From: Bacteroidales bacterium
GTDB lineage: Bacteria > Bacteroidota > Bacteroidia > Bacteroidales > Paludibacteraceae
DNA: 37,301 nucleotides
Direction: 5' to 3'
NCBI GenBank assembly: GCA_900767385.1
Contig: CAAFYY010000070.1
Span: 1-37,301 of the forward strand
Part shown: positions 1-8,827 of the stretch, piece by piece
Position numbering within the stretch: position 1 is the stretch's first letter
Layout of the letters: every line of letters starts with the position of its first letter
Made by a program: the position numbers and the translations under genes
Notes under the pieces: generated by a model
Database searches by the model: none
What the model saw: the letters and a program-made list of their open reading frames with translations, nothing else
What the model was told of the DNA's origin: nothing

Positions 1-1
1 G

Positions 2-32
2 CAAAGGTACAACATTTTTTATAATATTCAAA
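2..32 (-). promoter_or_regulatory. Bacteroidota promoter firing off the left edge
   Basis: On the minus strand TTTG (32-29) is followed after exactly 19 bases by TACCTTTG (9-2), matching the -33 TTTG / -7 TAnnTTTG consensus of the Bacteroidota housekeeping sigma factor. It would drive a leftward gene lying outside the window. It is separated from pepD by the pepD terminator. Confidence 0.65.
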
Positions 33-51
33 GAATATCTGTCAAATTCAC

Positions 52-84
52 AAAAAAGACACGTAAGAAGTTCTCTTACGTGTC
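52..84 (-). terminator. Intrinsic terminator of pepD
   Basis: An 11-bp perfect stem (58-68 with 74-84, 5-nt loop) is followed on the minus strand by six T (57-52). It lies 27 nt past the pepD stop codon. Confidence 0.85.
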
Positions 85-110
85 TGATTTATAGGAATTT
101 AAAGTTGCTA

Positions 111-1574
111 TTATTTTGTTGGCATATTAGCTAATGTAGCAACAACGAAATCCCAGAATTTTTGAACACTTGGGATGTTCACTTTCTCGTCTGGTGAGTG
201 TGGGTGACGGATGGTAGGGCCGATGGAGATCATGTCCAGACCTTTCTCGATGGCACCGATGATACCGCACTCAAGGCCAGCGTGAACTACGGTTACTTTT
301 GGTTCAACACCAAACTGAGCCTTGTATGCTTCGCGCATGGTCTTCAAGATTGGAGACTCGAGGTTTGGAGCCCAACCAGAATAAGAGCCAGAGAACTCAA
401 CTTTTGCACCAGCCATAGAGAAGATGCTTTCTACCATTGAAGCGAGTTCGTCCTTGCGACTGTCAACAGAGCCGCGAATCAAGCATTTAACGGCAATGTT
501 TGTAGCATTCGCTTCAACAATGGAGAGGTTCATTGATGTTTCAACTTTGTCTGGCATTGAAGCAATCATGGTAAATACGCCGCTTGGGCAACCGGTGATG
601 GCATTGACAAAGTCGTCTTGAATTTCCTCTGGAATCATGAGTTCTGGCATAGCTACCTCAGTTGCAGAGAAGGAAATTACGTCTTCAACATATTTGAATT
701 CGTTGTTGAACATCTCACGATATTCATCAACCAAATTGAAGATATCTTCTTTTGCTTCAGTAGGAACGCAGATGATAGCATAGCCTTCGCGTGGAATAGC
801 ATTGCGCATGTTGCCACCAACCATCTCTGCCAAACGTGCTTCGTAGTTCGAAATTGCTTCTTTCAAGAAACGGAAGATGAGTTTGTTGGCGTTAGCACGG
901 CCCTGATTGATTTCCAAACCAGAGTGACCGCCTTTCAAGCCTTTCAAATCTACGCGAATAGCGATGTCGCCTTCTTCAACAGCAACGCCTTGGTATTCCC
1001 AAGTCATGGTAGCGTCAACGCCACCAGCACAACCTACATAGAGTTCGCCTTCGTCTTCTGAGTCCATATTGAGAAGCATCTTGCCTTTCAATGTGCCTGG
1101 TTTCAAACCGAAGGCGCCATACATGCCTGTTTCTTCATCAGCTGTAATCAAAACTTCAATAGGACCATGTTTCAAGTCTTTGCTTTCAAGGATACCCATT
1201 GCAGTTGCAACACCGATGCCGTCGTCAGCACCAAGGGTGGTCTGATTGGCTTTTACCCAATCGCCATCAATGATGGTTTGGATAGGATCTTTTTCAAAAT
1301 CATGAGCCACGTCATTATTTTTTTGTGGCACCATATCCATGTGTGCTTGAAGAGTTACCATGTCGCAGCTCTCCATACCTGGAGTTGCTGGTTTGCGGAT
1401 GATAACGTTGCCTACTTCATCAACGAGTGTTTCCAAGCCGAGTGATTTACCAAAATCCACCAACATAGCCTGAATTGCGCTCAAGTGGTGAGATGGATGA
1501 GGCACTTGGCATACTTTGTAGAAATTTCTCCAAAGTGCTTGCGGTTGCAAGTCTCTAATGTCTTTAATAGCCAT
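111..1574 (-). CDS. pepD: Aminoacyl-histidine dipeptidase (M20 family, PepD)
   Basis: 487 aa, full length for the PepD/cytosol non-specific dipeptidase family, a zinc-dependent cytosolic enzyme that hydrolyses Xaa-His and other dipeptides. Visible M20 signatures are the metal-binding AHMDMV near residue 77, GADDGIG near 117 that carries the bridging Asp, ADEETGMYGA near 145 with the catalytic Glu pair, MDSEDEG near 170, the dimerisation-domain stretch GGHSGLEI near 215 and a C-terminal HAGLECGI. There is no signal peptide. It is monocistronic, with its own -7 box upstream and its own terminator, and is divergent from the envelope-polysaccharide pair to the right. In a peptide-fermenting anaerobe it would complete intracellular peptide breakdown. 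The family assignment is secure; substrate range is inferred from the family. Confidence 0.93.
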   Translation of the reverse strand: MAIKDIRDLQPQALWRNFYKVCQVPHPSHHLSAIQAMLVDFGKSLGLETLVDEVGNVIIRKPATPGMESCDMVTLQAHMDMVPQKNNDVAHDFEKDPIQTIIDGDWVKANQTTLGADDGIGVATAMGILESKDLKHGPIEVLITADEETGMYGAFGLKPGTLKGKMLLNMDSEDEGELYVGCAGGVDATMTWEYQGVAVEEGDIAIRVDLKGLKGGHSGLEINQGRANANKLIFRFLKEAISNYEARLAEMVGGNMRNAIPREGYAIICVPTEAKEDIFNLVDEYREMFNNEFKYVEDVISFSATEVAMPELMIPEEIQDDFVNAITGCPSGVFTMIASMPDKVETSMNLSIVEANATNIAVKCLIRGSVDSRKDELASMVESIFSMAGAKVEFSGSYSGWAPNLESPILKTMREAYKAQFGVEPKVTVVHAGLECGIIGAIEKGLDMISIGPTIRHPHSPDEKVNIPSVQKFWDFVVATLANMPTK

Positions 1575-1652
1575 AACTATTTATTTATTAAATTATTATC
1601 AAAAATAATAGGGTAGTGTCACCCTTGAATATTTTCAAGGTATTTGACATGG

Positions 1653-1660
1653 CAAATATA
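1653..1660 (-). promoter_or_regulatory. -7 box of the pepD promoter
   Basis: TATATTTG on the minus strand matches TAnnTTTG. It would give a 5' UTR of roughly 70 nt. No good -33 TTG is seen at 19 bases. Confidence 0.5.
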
Positions 1661-1781
1661 AACAAAAAAATGCAGAAACAGAATAAATTTTAGAGTTATT
1701 TCATGGTCAAACTCAACAAAAAGATTTGTCTTTTAGGTTGAATTTCCTAAGTATAATTTAGATACATTGAATAATTAGTTG

Positions 1782-1789
1782 TAACTTTG
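1782..1789 (+). promoter_or_regulatory. -7 box for the membrane protein / glycosyltransferase pair
   Basis: TAACTTTG lies 26 bases before the ATG at 1816. The -33 is weak (a TTTA at 1757-1760). This and the pepD box are divergent in a shared 240-bp region. Confidence 0.5.
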
Positions 1790-1815
1790 CAAATTATATA
1801 GTACATCAAACAGGC

Positions 1816-3306
1816 ATGAGTAACAATAGCTTGACATACTTCCCAAAATATTTCTCGAACAAGGCAATATTAGGATATTGCATAGCAATGGCTATTATTG
1901 GTATCGTCTTTTTCAATAGAGCAATGCCTCTATATTTGTGGCTGTTTGGTTTCACATCTGTCATTCTTTTTTTTGCCGGCAGCAATAGTCTTTCGAAGAA
2001 ATGGGCAAAAGACTCATCTAAAGTATTCGAAAAGAAGGTTTTTTGGGCAGCCTTTCTCATCAGGTTGGCTTACGTCATATTTATTTTCTACTTCAACAAC
2101 GGAAGGTATGGTCATTATTACGAAAGTAATATAGGTGATATTGGTTTTTATGTGCCAACAGCCTGGCAAGCAGCCCAAATAGCGACCGGAGGACTTCCAT
2201 TTGCAAACGAAACCTTATCTCAAACATATTTAGAGACCTCAATTTGGGATATTCCTAAAATGTGGTTAAGTTGGAATATCGGTTTTTCTGATATTGGCTA
2301 TATGTTTTATCTTACAATGGTTTATATATTAACAGGCGGCATCAGCGATGTTATTATACCATTGATAATTAAAAGCGCCATTGGAGCATACACATGCATT
2401 TTACTTTATAGGATAGGAAAAAATCATTTTGGAGACTCCATTGGAAAGATGACAGCTATTTTCTGCCTCTTACAATTTAACCTCATTTGGTGGTGTGGAA
2501 GTATGATGAAAGAGACTGAGATGATTTTTATCTCATCACTCTTTATCTATCGTATGGATAGAGTCTTAAACGGACAAAAAATCAATCCTCTTTACATTGC
2601 CGTCACAATATTTTTTGGTCTCATAATCTTCACATTTCGTTCTGCACTTGGCATGGTGGCATTTGCCGCAACCATTGCAGCCTTAACTTTTGCTACCAAA
2701 AGACAACTATCTACAGGCAAAAAAATCTTAGCGGGCATTTTTATTGTTGGAGGTATGGCCATTGCCATGGGAGATACAATTAAAGAAGAAATAAATGGTG
2801 TGGTTGAAATAGCGCAAGACTCAAGTTACCAGCAGACAAACATGAACTGGAGAACGGGACGAGCCCATGGTAATGAATTTGCAAAATATGCTGGTGCCGC
2901 TGTTTTTGCACCATTGATTTTCACCATACCCTTTCCCACCATGTCATACACTTGGCTAGATCAAGAAATGCTCATGCAAGCACATGGTGGAAACTTCGAA
3001 AAGAATATACTTTCTTTTTTTGTTATCCTCGCCATGTTTTCGTTTTTAAGACGAAGAAACTGGAGAGAGCACCTTCTTCCGATAGCCTACACCTTAGGAT
3101 ATCTTTTAGCGCTCGTATTGTCAGTATTTGCCCAATCAGGACGTTTTCATATGCCAATCATTCCATTTGAAATGATGTTTGCTGCATACGGTGTTTCATT
3201 AATGAACAACAGGAATAAACACTGGTTTAACTTCGTCGTTGTTATTGAAGTGATAGCCTGTATCGGATGGCAATGGTTCAAATTGAAAGGTCAAGGACTT
3301 ATATAA
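1816..3306 (+). CDS. Polytopic membrane protein, possibly envelope polysaccharide assembly
   Basis: 496 aa with about ten to twelve hydrophobic segments spread over the whole length, the first near residues 15-33 and the last near 470-490. A longer, more polar stretch near residues 95-150 may be an external loop. The layout resembles GT-C glycosyltransferases and Wzy-type polymerases or ligases, but I see no diagnostic motif, so the family is left open. It ends 13 nt before a family-4 glycosyltransferase on the same strand and shares one promoter and one terminator with it. That pairing suggests a joint role in building a surface glycan at the inner membrane. The function is inference from topology and context only. 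Confidence 0.6.
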   Translation: MSNNSLTYFPKYFSNKAILGYCIAMAIIGIVFFNRAMPLYLWLFGFTSVILFFAGSNSLSKKWAKDSSKVFEKKVFWAAFLIRLAYVIFIFYFNNGRYGHYYESNIGDIGFYVPTAWQAAQIATGGLPFANETLSQTYLETSIWDIPKMWLSWNIGFSDIGYMFYLTMVYILTGGISDVIIPLIIKSAIGAYTCILLYRIGKNHFGDSIGKMTAIFCLLQFNLIWWCGSMMKETEMIFISSLFIYRMDRVLNGQKINPLYIAVTIFFGLIIFTFRSALGMVAFAATIAALTFATKRQLSTGKKILAGIFIVGGMAIAMGDTIKEEINGVVEIAQDSSYQQTNMNWRTGRAHGNEFAKYAGAAVFAPLIFTIPFPTMSYTWLDQEMLMQAHGGNFEKNILSFFVILAMFSFLRRRNWREHLLPIAYTLGYLLALVLSVFAQSGRFHMPIIPFEMMFAAYGVSLMNNRNKHWFNFVVVIEVIACIGWQWFKLKGQGLI

Positions 3307-3319
3307 AATTGTACAAAAC

Positions 3320-4300
3320 ATGAAGATTCTTATTATTGGTCGTTATAAGCCCCAGTTTACCAACAACCTCTTACCCTTTGTTTTGGAACAAGGCGAAGCC
3401 TTGAGTAAAGCTGGCCATCAGGTTGAATACTTCCCTATCAAAGGCAACTACCTATCTGCCGTAAAATCTCTTAAAGCAAAGATTAAAAGTTGGCAACCAG
3501 ATATCATTCACGCCCACTATGGTTTATCCGCAATCACTGCAGAACTGCAAAGTTTAACTCCCGTAGTTACAACGTTTCACAACGGAGAAACCCTCAACAA
3601 ATTAGTCAATTTCTCCTCATCACTAATGTCCCTAAGGGCTTCACACGTTATCTACGTTGCAGAACATTTATACAACAAATGCTACTTCAAATCAAAGAAT
3701 TATTCCATTATTCCTTGCGGTATCAACTTGGAAGACTGCAACATCATTCCAAAAGAAGAGGCAAGAGAACAATTAGGACTTGACCCAAACAAAATATATA
3801 TTCTTTTTGGAGGTGGATTTGACAACTTGCGCAAAAACTATCCTCTTCTAAAAGATGGTGTAAAGCATTTCTTATCATTGAAAGAATCTTTTTGTCCAAG
3901 TAAAGGAGATCGTATAGAAGACTTTGGAGAAGTTGTTTGCATGGAGATGAAAGGACTTAATAGAGCAGAGTGCAATCTCAGAATGTGTGCATGCGATATC
4001 TTTGCCCTACCAAGTAAAAGCGAGGGTTCTCCTCAAGCCCTAAAAGAGGCCATGGCATGCAATAGTCCAATTATAGCAACGGATATTGCCGATGTTAAAC
4101 ATTTGCTGGGAGGTCTTCCCGGACATTATCTGTGCGATTTTTCCAAAGAGAGTGTTGCTAATGCGTTACAACAAGCAATCGTCTATTGCAAAACAAACAA
4201 CCGCACTAATGGCCGCGAGCGCATCATCGAATTGGGATTGGACAACGACACCGTTGCTAAGAAATTGATCGCTATATATAATAATGTATTGAAGAAATAG
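3320..4300 (+). CDS. Glycosyltransferase family 4
   Basis: 326 aa, slightly short for GT4 but with both Rossmann halves. The N-terminal half has MKILIIGRY, a GEALSKAGHQV helix and the IIHAHYGLSA stretch near residue 70. The C-terminal half has the donor-binding region ALPSKSEGSPQALKEAMACN near 235-255, where the EG(S)PQ..KEAMA pattern carries the conserved nucleotide-sugar-contacting glutamate. No transmembrane segment is present, so it should act on the cytoplasmic face, moving a sugar from an activated nucleotide donor to a lipid-linked or glycan acceptor. It is co-transcribed with the upstream polytopic membrane protein. The sugar and acceptor cannot be told from sequence. Confidence 0.85.
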   Translation: MKILIIGRYKPQFTNNLLPFVLEQGEALSKAGHQVEYFPIKGNYLSAVKSLKAKIKSWQPDIIHAHYGLSAITAELQSLTPVVTTFHNGETLNKLVNFSSSLMSLRASHVIYVAEHLYNKCYFKSKNYSIIPCGINLEDCNIIPKEEAREQLGLDPNKIYILFGGGFDNLRKNYPLLKDGVKHFLSLKESFCPSKGDRIEDFGEVVCMEMKGLNRAECNLRMCACDIFALPSKSEGSPQALKEAMACNSPIIATDIADVKHLLGGLPGHYLCDFSKESVANALQQAIVYCKTNNRTNGRERIIELGLDNDTVAKKLIAIYNNVLKK

Positions 4301-4354
4301 CTTTTCTCGGACTAAGCAATCATCATACAACCGCCGTTCATACACAAATACAAT

Positions 4355-4388
4355 AAAGGCCGCTCCTTTCGGAACGGCCTTATTTTAT
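4355..4388. terminator. Bidirectional terminator between convergent genes
   Basis: A stem of AAGGCCG with CGGCCTT (4356-4362 and 4375-4381) extends inward through one mismatch to a TTTC loop. T-rich bases follow on both strands. It serves the glycosyltransferase (+) and frdB (-). Confidence 0.85.
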
Positions 4389-4407
4389 TGCATTACTTGT
4401 GCGAATA

Positions 4408-5154
4408 TTAGTCGCTGAGTTTTGCTTTGATGAATTCGCGGTTCAAACGAGCGATGTTGCTGAGAGAAATGCATTTTGGGCATTCTGCTGCGCAAGCACC
4501 AGTGTTTGTACAGTTACCGAAGCCGAGTTCGTCCATGCGAGCCAACATGGCTTTAGCACGACGTTTGCGTTCGAGCTGACCTTGTGGAAGAACAGCGAAT
4601 TGGCTAACCTTAGCAGCAACGAACAACATAGCAGAGCCGTTTTTACAAGCAGCTGCGCAAGCACCACAACCGATACATGTAGCTGAGTCCATAGCTGTGT
4701 CAGCGTCTGTTTTTGAGATTGGGAGTGCGTTAGCGTCTTGAGCACCACCACAGTTGAATGAAACGTAGCCACCAGCTTGTTGGATTTTGTCGTATGCGCT
4801 ACGATCTACCATCAAGTCCTTGATTACAGGGAAAGCAGCTGAACGCCATGGCTCAACAGTGATTGTCTCGCCGTCTTTGAAACGACGCATGTAGAGCTGA
4901 CAAGTTGTTGCACCAGTTGCAGGACCGTGTGGGTGACCGTTGATGTAAAGAGAGCACATACCACAGATACCTTCGCGGCAGTCGTGGTCGAAGACGATAG
5001 GCTCTTCGCCTTTTTCAATCAGATCCTCGTTCAAGATATCAAGGGTCTCGAGAAATGAGGTCTCGTTGTCTGTTGTAACCTCATAAGTCTTGAATTCGCC
5101 TTTTGCTTTAGGTCCAGCTTGACGCCAAACCTTGAGTTTTACTGTTATATTCAT
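4408..5154 (-). CDS. frdB: Fumarate reductase / succinate dehydrogenase iron-sulfur subunit
   Basis: 248 aa. It relays electrons between the cytochrome b subunit and the flavoprotein. Cysteine sets for three clusters are visible: C59, C64, C67 and C85 for [2Fe-2S]; C160, C163, C166 and C170 with C228 for the ferredoxin-like [4Fe-4S]; and C215, C221 and C225 for [3Fe-4S]. The start is 24 nt after the frdA stop, so it is the last gene of the frdC-frdA-frdB operon and is closed by the bidirectional terminator. In anaerobic Bacteroidales this complex reduces fumarate to succinate as the terminal step of a menaquinone-linked chain. The direction of catalysis is known for the group, not shown by the sequence. 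Confidence 0.94.
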   Translation of the reverse strand: MNITVKLKVWRQAGPKAKGEFKTYEVTTDNETSFLETLDILNEDLIEKGEEPIVFDHDCREGICGMCSLYINGHPHGPATGATTCQLYMRRFKDGETITVEPWRSAAFPVIKDLMVDRSAYDKIQQAGGYVSFNCGGAQDANALPISKTDADTAMDSATCIGCGACAAACKNGSAMLFVAAKVSQFAVLPQGQLERKRRAKAMLARMDELGFGNCTNTGACAAECPKCISLSNIARLNREFIKAKLSD

Positions 5155-5178
5155 TGTAAATTCCTTTCTGAAAATTGA

Positions 5179-7176
5179 TTATGACTTATAGTTACGTGTT
5201 TGAACCTTGATAGCTTCATATTTGAGAGGTTCTTTGATGAATGAAGGAACTTCCTCGTCGCTGCCGGCATATTTCCAGCAAGAAACATAGAAGTAGTTTT
5301 CATCATCACGTTTAGCCTCGCCCTCTTCTGTCTGATATTCTTCACGGAAGTGGCCACCGCAAGATTCGTTACGGTTGATAGCGTCATAAGCTACCAATTC
5401 ACCCATTGTGATGAAGTCTTTCAAACGGAATGCTTTATCGAGCTCAACATTCATGCCTTCTTCAGTACCAGGAACGAACAAGTTGGTTTCGAACTCTTTG
5501 CGGAGAGCTTTGATTCTCTTCAAAGCTTCGAGCAAGCCCTCTTGTGTACGACCCATACCTACATAGTCCCACATGATGTTACCAAGTTCTTTGTGGATTG
5601 AGTCAACAGAACGTTTACCTTTGATTTCCATCAAAGCGTGTTGCTCTTTCTCACATTTAGCTTGTGCTTCAACAAACTCTTTGCTGTCGATGCTGAAACG
5701 TGGAACAGAGATTTGGTCGCTGAGGTAGTTTTGGATAGTGAAAGGAAGAACGAAGTAACCGTCAGCCAAGCCTTGCATCAAAGCAGATGCACCGAGACGG
5801 TTTGCACCGTGGTCAGAGAAGTTACACTCACCGATTGCGAACAAGCCTTTAACAGATGTTTGCAACTCATAGTCAACCCAGATACCACCCATTGTGTAGT
5901 GGATAGCAGGATAGATCATCATTGGGTTGTAGTATTTCTCGCCGTTGATGGTGTTAGCCAATTGACCTGGGTTTACGTCGGTGATCTCTTCGTACATATC
6001 GAAGAGGTTGCCGTAACGTTGACGAACTACGTCGATGCCGAGACGGTTGATAGCCTCAGAGAAATCCAAGAATACTGCTTGACCGGTGTTGTTTACGCCG
6101 AAGCCTTTATCGCAACGCTCTTTAGCTGCGCGAGAAGCAACGTCACGTGGAACCAAGTTACCGAAAGCAGGGTAGCGGCGTTCGAGATAGTAGTCACGCT
6201 CGTTTTCTGGGATATCGCTACCTTTCTTAGTGCCAGCCTGAAGAGCTTTAGCGTCTTCAATGTTCTTAGGAACCCAGATACGACCGTCGTTACGGAGTGA
6301 TTCAGACATCAAAGTCAATTTTGACTGTTTGTCACCGTGACGTGGGATACATGTTGGGTGAATCTGAACATAAGCTGGGTTAGCGAACCAAGCACCCTTA
6401 CGATAGCAAGCTACTGCAGCAGAGCAGTTACAAGCCATAGCGTTGGTTGAGAGGAAGTAAGCGTTGCCGTAACCGCCAGTAGCGATAACTACAGCGTGAG
6501 CAGCGAAGCGCTCGAACTTACCAGTAACGAGGTTTTTAGCGATGATACCACGAGCACGGCCGTCAACCATAACGATATCGTGCATCTCATAACGGTTGTA
6601 GCTCTTTACTTTGCCCAATTCAATCTGACGGTTCAAAGAAGAGTAAGCACCGAGGAGAAGCTGTTGACCAGTCTGACCTTTAGCATAGAAGGTACGTGAT
6701 ACCTGAGCGCCACCGAATGAACGGTTAGCCAACAATCCGCCGTATTCGCGAGCGAAAGGAACACCTTGAGCAACGCATTGATCAATGATGTTGTTAGAAA
6801 CCTCAGCCAAACGATAAACGTTAGCTTCGCGAGCACGGTAGTCACCACCTTTTACTGTATCGTAGAACAAGCGATAGATAGAGTCGCCGTCATTCTGATA
6901 GTTTTTAGCAGCATTGATACCACCTTGTGCAGCGATTGAGTGAGCACGACGTGGAGAGTCTTGGATGCAGAAGTTCAATACGTTGAATCCCATCTCAGCC
7001 AAAGTTGAAGCTGCAGAAGCACCAGCAAGACCTGTACCAACAACGATAACGTCCAATTTACGTTTGTTTGCAGGGTTCACCAATTTCTGGTGAGCTTTAT
7101 AGTTGGTCCATTTCTCTGCCACTGGACCCTCAGGGATGCGAGAGTCAATAGCAATATTTTCTATTTTGAATTCCAT
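5179..7176 (-). CDS. frdA: Fumarate reductase / succinate dehydrogenase flavoprotein subunit
   Basis: 665 aa, the long form seen in Wolinella/Bacteroides-type enzymes. VVGTGLAGASAA (residues 45-56) is the FAD-binding Rossmann motif. In RRAHSIAAQGG, H79 is the expected site of covalent FAD attachment. GGIWVDYELQTSVKGLFAIGEC and the following DHGANRLGASAL region close the FAD and dicarboxylate site. It is the catalytic subunit, facing the cytoplasm, and interconverts fumarate and succinate. It lies 33 nt after frdC and 24 nt before frdB. No truncation or frameshift is apparent. Confidence 0.95.
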   Translation of the reverse strand: MEFKIENIAIDSRIPEGPVAEKWTNYKAHQKLVNPANKRKLDVIVVGTGLAGASAASTLAEMGFNVLNFCIQDSPRRAHSIAAQGGINAAKNYQNDGDSIYRLFYDTVKGGDYRAREANVYRLAEVSNNIIDQCVAQGVPFAREYGGLLANRSFGGAQVSRTFYAKGQTGQQLLLGAYSSLNRQIELGKVKSYNRYEMHDIVMVDGRARGIIAKNLVTGKFERFAAHAVVIATGGYGNAYFLSTNAMACNCSAAVACYRKGAWFANPAYVQIHPTCIPRHGDKQSKLTLMSESLRNDGRIWVPKNIEDAKALQAGTKKGSDIPENERDYYLERRYPAFGNLVPRDVASRAAKERCDKGFGVNNTGQAVFLDFSEAINRLGIDVVRQRYGNLFDMYEEITDVNPGQLANTINGEKYYNPMMIYPAIHYTMGGIWVDYELQTSVKGLFAIGECNFSDHGANRLGASALMQGLADGYFVLPFTIQNYLSDQISVPRFSIDSKEFVEAQAKCEKEQHALMEIKGKRSVDSIHKELGNIMWDYVGMGRTQEGLLEALKRIKALRKEFETNLFVPGTEEGMNVELDKAFRLKDFITMGELVAYDAINRNESCGGHFREEYQTEEGEAKRDDENYFYVSCWKYAGSDEEVPSFIKEPLKYEAIKVQTRNYKS

Positions 7177-7209
7177 ATTTGTCTTTGTTTACTTAAGATT
7201 ATTAAGACA

Positions 7210-7887
7210 TTAGCAGCAACCGCAGTTTGTCTTCACGAAGAAGTATACCAAAACTGACAAGAAGAGGAGTACGATGATGGTAGCCACGATGGTTGAGATG
7301 CATTTTACGCGTTTCATCCATGTGTCGCCATTCCAACCCATTGTGTGGAGTGCGCTCCAAACACCATGAGAGAGGTGGAACCAAAGAGCAACGAGGCCAA
7401 TGAAATAGCAAGCTGCCCAGAGTGGCTGTTGGAAATAGTACTCAATCCAAGCAGCACCGTCGGTTGGAGTGAACTGACCTTCAGCGCCAGTAAGTTCAGC
7501 AAGCTGCATTTTTGCCCAGAATTGAGCCATGTGCATGCCAAGGAACGCAACGATTACGATACCGAGGACAAGCATGTTTTTAGAAGCCCATTCTACATTG
7601 TCCTGACGTGCAGTTACAGCGTAACGGTCGTTGCCGCGTGCGCGATAATTCTGTACTGAGAGGATGAAAGCATACAAGATGTGAACTACGGCCAAGAAAG
7701 CCAAGCCCATTGAAGCAACCAATGCATACCAGTTTGCACCCAAGAACTCACAAATCATGTTGTAAGCGTCTGGCGAAATGATTGCCACAACGTTCATTGA
7801 TCCGTGGAACAAGAGGAACAAAACCAGACATGCGCCGGTTACGCTCATCACTACTTTTCTTCCGATAGAAGATTTACTTAACCACAT
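7210..7887 (-). CDS. frdC: Fumarate reductase cytochrome b subunit (b558 / type B)
   Basis: 225 aa integral membrane protein with five predicted helices. Candidate haem ligands are the intramembrane histidines H28, H70, H119 and H171/H174/H181, consistent with the di-haem single-subunit anchor of type B enzymes. It takes electrons from menaquinol and passes them to FrdB. It is the first gene of frdCAB. The C-terminus ends NCGCC, an unusual cysteine cluster after the last helix that could be structural or simply lineage-specific. Type B assignment rests on one anchor subunit and the C-A-B order. Confidence 0.92.
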   Translation of the reverse strand: MWLSKSSIGRKVVMSVTGACLVLFLLFHGSMNVVAIISPDAYNMICEFLGANWYALVASMGLAFLAVVHILYAFILSVQNYRARGNDRYAVTARQDNVEWASKNMLVLGIVIVAFLGMHMAQFWAKMQLAELTGAEGQFTPTDGAAWIEYYFQQPLWAACYFIGLVALWFHLSHGVWSALHTMGWNGDTWMKRVKCISTIVATIIVLLFLSVLVYFFVKTNCGCC

Positions 7888-8056
7888 AAGTCTAAGTTTG
7901 TTTAGTTGTTATTAATTATTTTGATTTATTTAGTTCAACCCGACGCCACGGCGAGACACGCAGACACGACAAAAACTGCACGTATAATTCTTATACACAC
8001 AGCATTATGTCAATCTCATCTGTCGCGATGTATCATTCGTACCACGGCGTAAAAAT
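7888..8056 (-). promoter_or_regulatory. Long untranslated leader of frdCAB
   Basis: About 170 nt lie between the predicted start of transcription and the frdC ATG. The half near the promoter is mixed composition and carries CCACGGCG twice (plus-strand 7946-7953 and 8042-8049). The half next to frdC is AT-rich and probably unstructured. No known riboswitch is recognised. Confidence 0.35.
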
Positions 8057-8062
8057 CTTGTG

Positions 8063-8092
8063 CAAAGATAACATTTATTTTCCAATTGGCAA
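8063..8092 (-). promoter_or_regulatory. Promoter of the frdCAB operon
   Basis: TTG (8092-8090), 19 bases, then TATCTTTG (8070-8063) on the minus strand: an exact spacing match to the Bacteroidota consensus. Initiation about 7 bases downstream leaves a leader of roughly 170 nt before frdC. Confidence 0.75.
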
Positions 8093-8171
8093 GGCAAAAA
8101 CCCCTTTATTTGAGCCTAACAACAGATTATTTTTCTACTGAGAAAACTAAACGCAACACTATGTCTATCAA

Positions 8172-8210
8172 ACAAAAAAAAGAACCGAGACCGCCATTGG
8201 CAGCCTCGGT
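8172..8210 (-). terminator. Intrinsic terminator of the first lipoprotein gene
   Basis: A 12-bp stem (8184-8195 with 8199-8210, including wobble pairs) with a 3-nt loop is followed on the minus strand by a T-rich tract. Confidence 0.85.
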
Positions 8211-8236
8211 CTGTATTTTCTGGTAATATCCGACTA

Positions 8237-8665
8237 CTAATACTTTTCAAAATTATCAACACGCTCATACCACTGACCGTTCAAGTAATATTGATAGTAC
8301 ACTATAAGATACTGTACACCATTCTCCACCTTCGGAAGGGCGCGCGACAGTTTCCAACGATAATAGTGATAGTAGGTATACTTCTCGTGGGTGAAGTAGA
8401 GGGTGTCGTTTGTGATCGTGTAAGTGAAGTTATCAGGTTTCACCGTCTCTGTCTGGTCCACAGGTTCGGCAGTAAACACACCAGTAGAACCACGACCAAA
8501 CTTAACAAAGGCAGTGTAAAGCACTGTGTCTCCACTGTTTTTCACCACCTTGTACCAAGTAGTGTTACTGTACTCTGTATTACCACCTGGAGAGTTTGGA
8601 TTTTCACAGGCAACAAACGCCAACAAGCCGACTACAGCCGCCAAAAGAACAAGTACCTTTTTCAT
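8237..8665 (-). CDS. Small lipoprotein, tandem paralogue A
   Basis: 142 aa from the MKKVLVLL start at 8665. A longer reading frame opens at 8725, but that start lies upstream of the predicted promoter, so the inner ATG is preferred. A signal peptide of about 17 residues ends in a lipobox-like FVAC followed by acidic/polar residues, so it is probably exported and lipid-anchored. The mature part starts with a low-complexity NPNSPGGNTEY linker, then a strand-rich domain with alternating aromatic residues (YYHYYRWKL, YLIVYYQYY), suggestive of a small beta-barrel or lipocalin-like fold. It is about half identical to the neighbouring lipoprotein. I do not recognise a family, and the function is unknown. 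Confidence 0.75.
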   Translation of the reverse strand: MKKVLVLLAAVVGLLAFVACENPNSPGGNTEYSNTTWYKVVKNSGDTVLYTAFVKFGRGSTGVFTAEPVDQTETVKPDNFTYTITNDTLYFTHEKYTYYHYYRWKLSRALPKVENGVQYLIVYYQYYLNGQWYERVDNFEKY

Positions 8666-8691
8666 AATCTGTATTTTTTTGATATTTTTTG

Positions 8692-8722
8692 CAAAGATAC
8701 GAATAAAAGAATTACCATACAA
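8692..8722 (-). promoter_or_regulatory. Promoter of lipoprotein paralogue A
   Basis: TTG (8722-8720), 20 bases, TATCTTTG (8699-8692) on the minus strand. It places the transcript start near 8685, about 20 nt before the chosen ATG. Confidence 0.7.
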
Positions 8723-8764
8723 CATTTTTAATCAAAAAAACACATTCACCCTGCACTCTCCGAC

Positions 8765-8800
8765 AAAAAAAAACGGGAATGCGCATCAGCAAACCCGTTT
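8765..8800 (-). terminator. Intrinsic terminator of the second lipoprotein gene
   Basis: A 7-bp stem AAACGGG/CCCGTTT (8771-8777 with 8794-8800), with additional inner pairing, is followed by about eight T on the minus strand. Confidence 0.8.
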
Positions 8801-8827
8801 TCTATATTTTCGGAACAGGAATGAATC

